Of a stretch of 64,000 nt of DNA, positions 57,401-64,000 are shown one piece after another. A model generated the notes under the pieces. It worked only from the letters and a program-made list of their open reading frames with translations, ran no database searches and had not been told where the DNA came from. Each line of letters opens with the position of its first letter. The stretch's first letter is position 1. The translations under genes were made by a program, and so were the position numbers. The stretch is from assembly GCA_035048495.1 (NCBI GenBank), contig CM068542.1, positions 39,709,109 through 39,773,108 of the forward strand, read 5' to 3'. This stretch comes from Euptelea pleiosperma. Taxonomy: Eukaryota > Streptophyta > Magnoliopsida > Ranunculales > Eupteleaceae.

Positions 57401-60400
57401 AATGATTTTAACTACAAAAAAACTAACTCACAAGAATTGGCATTGATCAAATTTTCCCATTCCATTGCACTTATGTAACACTTAAAGTTTAATAAGATAA
57501 AAAGCAAATATAAGACATTAAAAAAAAGATTTTTACCAAATTTTCTAATCTAAGATCAGAAAATGAGTAACTTTATGTTCAGAGAGGTTTATAAAATCCT
57601 CCCTTTTGTTTCCAACCCTTAAAAATGGAAAAAAGCATAAAAAATGAGTTTAGGGTATGCAATGTTGAATGTGGGTCATCTTAAACGACCCAGGCAAAGG
57701 CATTCGCCTTAAAGTTTAGGTGTATGTGCTAGGCAATGAATAGGTGACCTGAGATGATCACTCCTTGCGTAATTCTTAACTCAATCAATACTTAGGAGAT
57801 AGGGGTCATGGTCACCTTGCCTAGGAACAACACCAAGGATGCCTTTGACTAACTGACCAAGACAAATAAAATGAGATATTATGTTAAGAAAGTTAATCTG
57901 TAACCAAAATTATACATATTGTGCATAAAACAATGTAATTGCTACAGAGGATGTCAAATATGTTCGAAGTGATATATATACAGTCCACAGTTTAAACCCA
58001 GGTGTCGCATTAGGCTTCATCCATTTGCTATTTGTTGGCACGTATGGAAAGAAAAAAATTGAAAGCTAGTTGAGAACAAGGAAGAAGCAGCTGATTAGGT
58101 CATAGCAAGAATCAAAGCATCATTGGATTTTGGAGTTCAATCAAGGAATCTCATTCAACGATTTCTTCTTGTCACGCCCCCAAATCCGAACATCGGGATA
58201 TTTGATCTGAAACTCGGACCCTGAGGTATGACCCTAGGAACATATCCTAGGCTCAAGAGAATTACAAAAAAAAAATTGTCCTTAACATGCAAATTTGAAC
58301 CAAAGATAGTCAATAAATATTAATAAAAACAAATTAAGGAAGTGCAATTTAAATCCAATCTAAAATAGCCAAATAAATCCCAACCAGAGATAATTTAAAT
58401 GTGAAGAGATTACATCTAAACCTCACGACATAATCTCTCTCAAATTGAAAGGAAAATACCAAGAATTAACGAAGTAACTAATTACGCCAAGGCAACCCTC
58501 TAGTTCTCAGTTGCCACCTGAAAGGCTGAAATATTGTTGACCAAGCAAGGTGAGCCAACTGCGCAACAAGCTACTAACCAAATTTATCCAGTCATGTGTT
58601 ACTTGCAATGAAAGGAAACAAAGTAAAAATGCTATATCCATAGTATAACAATTTGCATGCCAACACTCAGTTCAAGGAAATTCACTAAGTTTCACAAAAA
58701 GAATGTTTATCAATAATGATAAGTTCAACAATCCCATAGTCATTTTATTATCAATAATAATTATTTGTATAGACTCATACCAACTCCACATAAATCCGTG
58801 TTCATTCTAAACTCAACTGGCTTACCACTGATAAAAACATAATTTACAACTAGACACAAAGTCTATAACCAGACACAAAGCCAGTCTACTAACTTCCATG
58901 CACAATCTGACAGACAGTCAAACACATAGTAAGACACTATACCAGACAAGAAGACAATGATCAATTAGTAGTTTTGGGTTTTTTCAACCCAAGGGCTTAA
59001 TTCCTAATATTTTTATTCGGGATCGAACATATCTTACCCAAGTTTAGATTAAGGATCGAACGAATCTCACCTTAGGCCAACCCATACGTCCATGGTATAC
59101 TTAACCACTAACACTAAGTTAGACAACTCTATACCGACATTACATGTCACACAAAAGACAGTAGTCTGCATTGGGTGATATAACTCTTCATTTAATTATA
59201 TATCTCTATTCCCAGAATTAAATATTATTTATACTTAATCGAATACGCATATACGTGATGGAACCTAATTCGTATCATGCAGAACCAGCAGCGGTATCAT
59301 CAATTTACTGGTATGTATGAATGTGCTATAATCATTAAAAATCACAACAATAAATACACATTGTTCATTCTGATAATAAATAAATAAATCAGCAATTAAT
59401 TATGATGCATCAGATAAAACAATATTATGGTTATTTCAATCCCATGTAAATATTAGCTAATCAACTAGTAAGGGTAATCATAATCCACCCAGTGGAGAAC
59501 AGAAAATCCCAGAATAATATAGAGCAATGGGAAAGAACAAAAAAAGGATGAATCATTGGAATGATGGTAAAAATGCATAAAAGCATCCAAATCATGTAGA
59601 ATCACAAGAAATAATCTTTTATACAAATCGAAACCCTAAATCATGCAATTCAATCACAAATTTTCACACCAAAACCTAATCTAGCATTTTTTTTTATCAA
59701 GTAAATAACAAGTTAAAAGGGTAGATCAAGGTTTCACTTGCCTTAATCACTGACTAGGAGAAGAATCCAATATCTACACCGAGGGTTTTCCCAAACCCTA
59801 GCTTCGTTGAGAGAGAAAACAGAGAGTTTTCCAATTTTTTGTAAAACAAAGTAATTTTCGGACTTCTAAAAGGTGCTTAAATATGGTGATCAGAAAGCCC
59901 TAAAAGAGGTTAAGTTTGGGCCAGAAATGGGCCTAAGGCTCTAGGGTACCACGTGGGCTCTATTTTGGGTTATTTTTAGACCCAAAAATCTCAAATCTGG
60001 TTTTAAAAGCCTACCCAATAAAACAAGACATAAATAATAATCAACCATGCATTTATTATTAAATACAAGCTATACAACAAATAATTATAACTATAATAAT
60101 TAACAGAATAAAAATTCAGGGCATTACACTTCTCCATTGTGATTCTTTTATGTAATTGTCTATTACTTGGGATGTTTTGTGTTTTTGAAGATGCTCTTAC
60201 GTTTTATCTAGCCATTTCCCCTTGTAATCTTTTTGGGATTTTCCCCTTCAATAAAATACATACTTATCAAAGAAAAGTGTGCTAGATGTTATTCTGCCAA
60301 AAAAAACCCGGCTCAAGTGTAAAAACTTTAAGAGGATTGGAAGGATCAATTACCAAACAGAATTGAATGTCATGCCATGTGCAAATACCAACTTTCGAAC

Positions 60401-63400
60401 TAATCCAGCAAAGATGTTTCTCGATGCTACCAAAAGCTTAACAAATTTGAGCTAGCAATCAGATATTTCACACACATGATAACTTCCATACATTCAAAAC
60501 ACCAATTGAGATACACGAGTCTGACTTTTACTCTATTTCTTTATTTTAAATGAAGATTCAAAGAACCCAGGAAACCTGACCAGTAGGCAGCCCATGTTTC
60601 TTTCCCCCTCTTTTGACTCCCAGGCTTGACTGAGACACACTTAATGAGAAATTTTGAACTGCTTTAACTAAAGATTACAGTCTTGGCTAACAACTCTAAC
60701 TGCAAACTTACTTGTTAACACAAGAACCGTGTAAAACAATTATGAAAAAGAACTTGTTCTCATTGAGTTAAAAGAATACAGCAAGCAATAGTGAAATGAA
60801 TGATCTTTTCCAAAAACATTAATGAAGTGAATGAGATACACCCCAAAAAATATAGTACCTTGACCTAGCCAGACTTCAACTAGAAAGCAGACATCTCATA
60901 AACAAAGAGGTTGGGCAATGCACTGTAGCTACTTTTAAAGAGGATTAATATGAACCAATTGTAGCCTTAAGAACAACTTCATATCTTGAACGAAATATGA
61001 AGTTGTTTTCCAAAGGCTACCTATAAAAGAAAACAACTTCAATATCTTACTTGTAAAAAGAAAAGGACTTCAAATCTTAAAAGTTCTGGTTTAAATGCTG
61101 GCTTGTTCCTCACAATCAGCCTGGTAAACTTATCCAAGAAAACTGCCACTACCACACCATAACCAGCCAATTTTCCATCGGAAAAGATGTTGTCAGCCTC
61201 AGGAGGACACCCTCCCTAAAGCCAGAACGTTATATGGTCTTTGGGATTTTACAAACTTGAGCACCATCCAACGATTTATACCTTGGGAAGATGTCCTCCG
61301 GAGATTGACAGCAACACTGCTCTTTTCCGTCCCTTTGTGCCTAGTCTTGAAGGAAAACACTTGGAACAATGTTACAGCAGTTTCAATGGCAAAGTTGTAC
61401 TTTTTCCAAACGGAATATCAACTTGTATGATGTATTATTTGTGAAAAGAAAGATCACAAATAACTATATCTAAGAATGTATTCATGGAAAATTAAACCGG
61501 GAAAAGCAATAATATGAATAAGATTCCATTGTGGTGTGTTAGAACCATCGGAGATTAGAGGAACTTCCTGACAAGACTACAGATAGTTACCAGAGATCTC
61601 ACCGAGTAACTTGACTGTTAAACAACATCCCAATTTCCAGTGAACTTCTACAAAAACCCTAATAGTGGCAGATCAGCAGACTATATGTCATGGTCTTTTT
61701 ATCGTGAGAAGTACAATAGTACCCAGGAAACAAGTCAAAGAAGATTTGCCTTTATGTTATGAGTTAAGATTACACTGTATTGCGAATTTTCTGACCGTGG
61801 GGTCTTATCCTATTAGGTTATGTTTTATTTGTAGTAGATTATTATCCATGTAGCAGCAGTTTCTCATCTTGTGCAGATCATGTTTCATAAAGTTTTTGCA
61901 GGTAAATTAAATCATGAAGAAACATAGGGCGTTCAGATAGACCTCACAGACAATCTAATGATAGCACAGCCAGACACATGGCCAGATGAAAAGGCACGTG
62001 GCCACATGTAGCCTTCATATTTCAGTTTCTGGAGAATACATTAAGAGAATGTTTAGAAAATATATAGCCAAATATTGATTTTGTCACAGAAGCTAACCTT
62101 TTACATTGATATGGAACTTAAACGTATATAGCATGTAGATGGTACACACACACACATTGAATGCTACGTAGTCATTATGTACCTGCCATTTTTCTTGTCC
62201 CTCTGGTCTACCCACAAACTCCTGCTTGATTTTGAGTGCACCTGTAAAAAGTTGCCCAAGAATCACATTTTCCTTTTCAATGGGAGTCCCCACGGTAGCA
62301 GGTTGTGTCGAAGAAACTGATGGTCTAAAAGGTGCACCCTGAAATCCCGCCGTACAATGTACCAAGACCCCTTCCCAGGATTTCAAGTCAATCTGTTTCC
62401 GGGCCTCAAAATTTAACCCAAACCCAGCATCATTACTATCTCTACCCCTATTTTCTTGAGCAAGTGAGACAAAATTCAGTCCAGGAATGGCTGATTGCTT
62501 TCCTTGAAAATCATCCGGAAGAAGCATAGTCACAAAGTCGGGATTCGGTAATAAATCGACAAGGTATCAAGTCGGGAAAATTTGGATAAATTCGGTAAAA
62601 ATCGGCAAAAATAAAAAATATATATCATGGCATTTTTCAAGTTAGAAATGTTGTTGTTAACAAAACACATTTATATGATGAAAAGCACATCTAATAATTC
62701 CATCGTAATAACTCATAACTCATAAGCATGACATATCATTCATAATTCCAAAATCGGTAAAATCAAAATCAAAAGGGGAAAAAATGGGTCTCAGTGGATT
62801 AATCGGCAAAATTTGGCAAAATCGTTGATTAATCGCCGAGTTTTTGATTAATCGGAGATTTTGCCGATAAATTGGTGATTGATTAGTGAATTCAAAAAAT
62901 CAGAGATTTTTGGAGATTTTAAAAAAAAAATGAATTGGAGATTTTTGTGACTAGGGGAAGAAGTTTCAAATATACCATCATATTAATATGCCGTCTAACA
63001 TAACAGCTGTCAGCTAGTAACAAATGAAAGGCACTGCAAAAATGAGAAAAATGTTGCTTACATTGGTTACTAGGACAGGAAACCGAAAAATAAGAGGTCA
63101 AGTGCTCAGCGTCCATCTGGCTCATCACAGGCATGTCCTCCTCTTGTTGTAACTCAAAACAAGAGTGGTATGTGGAACTTGCTTGATGATTATCTGCTGC
63201 ATCAAACTATGGAAGTTGGATTGCATTACTGAATATATGAATAAGTGAATCATTGATCTATCTGGATCATTCATCATCATCATCCTACAGTAATCCCCTG
63301 GATGAGAATCATTTTCAGTCAAAGAAGAAACATATTAAAGTAGGAACGCATGGTCAACAAATATACCAGATTCAGCATCTTCATATTCCGATGTCTGAGC

Positions 63401-64000
63401 ACTGTTCAGGCTCGTGGTATCTGTTGTTTGTGAAGGTACTTGACTATGATTTGTGAGAAAACTATAAGACACAGTACTGCCCATCTGGGAACTGGGTATA
63501 ACTTCTTCAGTATCTCTAGGGTGGCCAAAGCTAGCTTTGCTACCCTGAAAAATAAAAAAATCCCAGATCAAAATATGCAGATCCTCAAATGAAAACATGA
63601 ATAAAACTATTTTATATCAAATAGAGCTGAAAATAAAGAGATACAGTCAAAAATGATTTACCATGAAGGCCTGATTTTTAACAACACTTCACTGTAAAAA
63701 ATCTTTTCTTGTGTATCAGAATCATTTTGTCAAAGTCTGAAGGGCATTAATATAACAGTATTGGCTATATTTTAAACCTTTTTAAGTCCTTGCTGGCAGT
63801 GAAATATAACAGCCAAAGATAAATAAAAAAAAGGAATATCGAAGAGGATGCCCCCGCAAAGCACCTAATCAAGTAACCAAAAGGCCACTAAAAATTCATA
63901 GGGAAAGCCAAGGACGGCAGCAAACCTATAGACGCACCACCGCCAGGCAAAATAGCTCTGCCATGTGGCGAAAATGTTATGTGGAGCCTGATGGTGCTAG
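51406..64000 (-). CDS. CAMTA calmodulin-binding transcription activator, partial (5' part beyond the window)
   Basis: Nuclear, calcium/calmodulin-responsive transcription factor. Exons in coding order: 63544-63367, 63193-63071, 62502-62183, 57075-56497, 56313-55616, 55434-54855, 54511-54188 and 51519-51406; phases fit throughout, 971 codons plus TAA at 51406. The CG-1 DNA-binding domain (about 130 residues in the family) is missing and must lie past 64000. Visible, counted from the first in-window codon: TDTTSLNSAQTSEYEDAES (about 40-60); TIG/IPT domain (about 393-470, VLITGKFLK ... VPFYVTCSNRLACSEVREFE); ankyrin repeats (about 587-690, GVLHLTAALGYDWA, GWTALHWAAFCGR, GRTPADLASGNGHKGIAGYL); IQ motifs (about 740, and AIRIQNKFRGWKGRK at about 800); CaM-binding helix (about 840-862, WSVGIVEKAILRWRRKG); acidic end DDLIDLEALLDDD. 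The junction 63071/62502 is the least certain. Introns of 5.1 kb and 2.7 kb are swollen by transposons. Confidence 0.93.
52131..52534 (+). mobile_element. hAT-like element in the last CAMTA intron (inverted partner of 62525-62955)
   Basis: 404 bp, starts CTAGTCACAAAAATC and ends GACTTTGTGACTATG. Perfect 8-bp duplication CTGTGGAC at 52123-52130 and 52535-52542. The interior is made of ATCGGCAAAATCTCCGATTA-type words; no transposase. Very similar to the reverse complement of 62525-62955. Confidence 0.88.
52560..53640 (-). mobile_element. LTR-like sequence in the last CAMTA intron
   Basis: On the minus strand a TATAAATAA box (about 53320) is followed by a CT-rich leader and AAACCCTAACCCTAGAAG, an arrangement typical of a retroelement LTR. 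Ends and target duplication not found; could also be an unknown repeat. Confidence 0.35.
57290..58164. other. CAMTA intron, AT-rich, nothing recognised
   Basis: Left part of the 5.1-kb intron 57076-62182; no frame or repeat arm I can name. 60134-62182 on the other side of the solo LTR is similar; 60200-60280 resembles a LINE 3' end (CTTCAATAAAATACATACTT then ATCAAAG). Confidence 0.4.
58170..60128 (-). mobile_element. Solo LTR, probably Ty3/Gypsy, in a CAMTA intron
   Basis: 1959 bp, TG...CA ends: plus strand TGTCACGCCCCCAAATCCG ... TTCAGGGCATTACA. Perfect 5-bp duplication CTTCT at 58165-58169 and 60129-60133. Minus-strand reading TGTAATGCCC ... GGGGGCGTGACA is the usual orientation of plant Gypsy LTRs. 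No second LTR or gag-pol, so the internal part was lost by LTR-LTR recombination. Confidence 0.85.
62525..62955 (-). mobile_element. hAT-like element close to a CAMTA splice acceptor
   Basis: 431 bp, CATAGTCACAAAGTCGG ... TTTTTGTGACTAGG. 8-bp duplication GGAAGAAG at 62517-62524 and 62956-62963. It occupies most of the 568-bp intron between the exons 63193-63071 and 62502-62183, ending 22 bp from the proposed acceptor. Confidence 0.88.
63545..64000. other. CAMTA intron up to the window edge
   Basis: No further exon of the gene was recognised here. Confidence 0.5.

Noticed and set aside
62332..62529. Plus-strand open frame
   Set aside because: Antisense shadow of a CAMTA exon.
1..64000. CRISPR arrays, tRNA or rRNA genes, bacterial operons
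   Set aside because: No spaced short repeats, cloverleaf candidates or ribosomal sequence seen; the spliced genes show this is a plant nuclear genome.

Overview
The window is nuclear DNA of a flowering plant. Every gene has spliced exons with GT-AG introns, the recognisable families are plant families (WAT1/UMAMIT-type EamA transporters, a CAMTA transcription factor, a thionin-like cysteine-rich peptide), and the AT-rich space between them is packed with small DNA transposons, SINE/LINE fragments and one solo LTR. The sequence does not let me name the species.

Layout. (1) 1-20 kb, plus strand: a tandem array of four near-identical seven-exon WAT1-related transporter genes at about 5 kb spacing. 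Copies 2 (7004-10086, 352 aa) and 4 (17432-19931, 359 aa) are intact. Copies 1 (1357-4501) and 3 (12586-15374) are broken by frameshifts, splice-donor damage and a premature stop. Both intact copies have a TATA-box segment about 80 nt before the ATG, and both dead copies lack it. (2) 20-26 kb: transposon-rich DNA around a small secreted cysteine-rich (thionin-like) peptide gene on the minus strand (23248-23781). (3) 26-30 kb, minus strand: a fifth, divergent but intact WAT1-related gene (413 aa) with the same exon phases as the array. (4) 30-39.7 kb: no gene seen; nested MITEs, a Copia-like LTR remnant and LINE debris. (5) 39.8-42.2 kb, minus strand: a two-exon gene for a 246-aa acidic Glu/Lys-rich protein with an N-myristoylation-type start. 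(6) 42.2-51.4 kb: no gene seen; MITEs, LINE fragments and a large palindrome. (7) 51.4-64 kb, minus strand: the last eight exons of a CAMTA calmodulin-binding transcription activator (TIG, ankyrin, IQ and CaM-binding parts). The CG-1 DNA-binding domain lies beyond the right edge.

The genes do not form an operon-like unit. The two functional themes are membrane transport of small metabolites (three intact WAT1-type genes) and calcium/calmodulin-dependent transcription (CAMTA). The most interesting layer is the repeat layer. At least twelve MITE/SINE/LINE/LTR insertions can be delimited to the base by their target-site duplications, several with an empty site in a sister gene copy. Two inverted copies of one hAT-like element flank five CAMTA exons. 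Family letters A to M used for repeats are local names given here, not database names. Exon coordinates come from reading splice sites by eye and from comparing paralogues; no alignment or database search was run.
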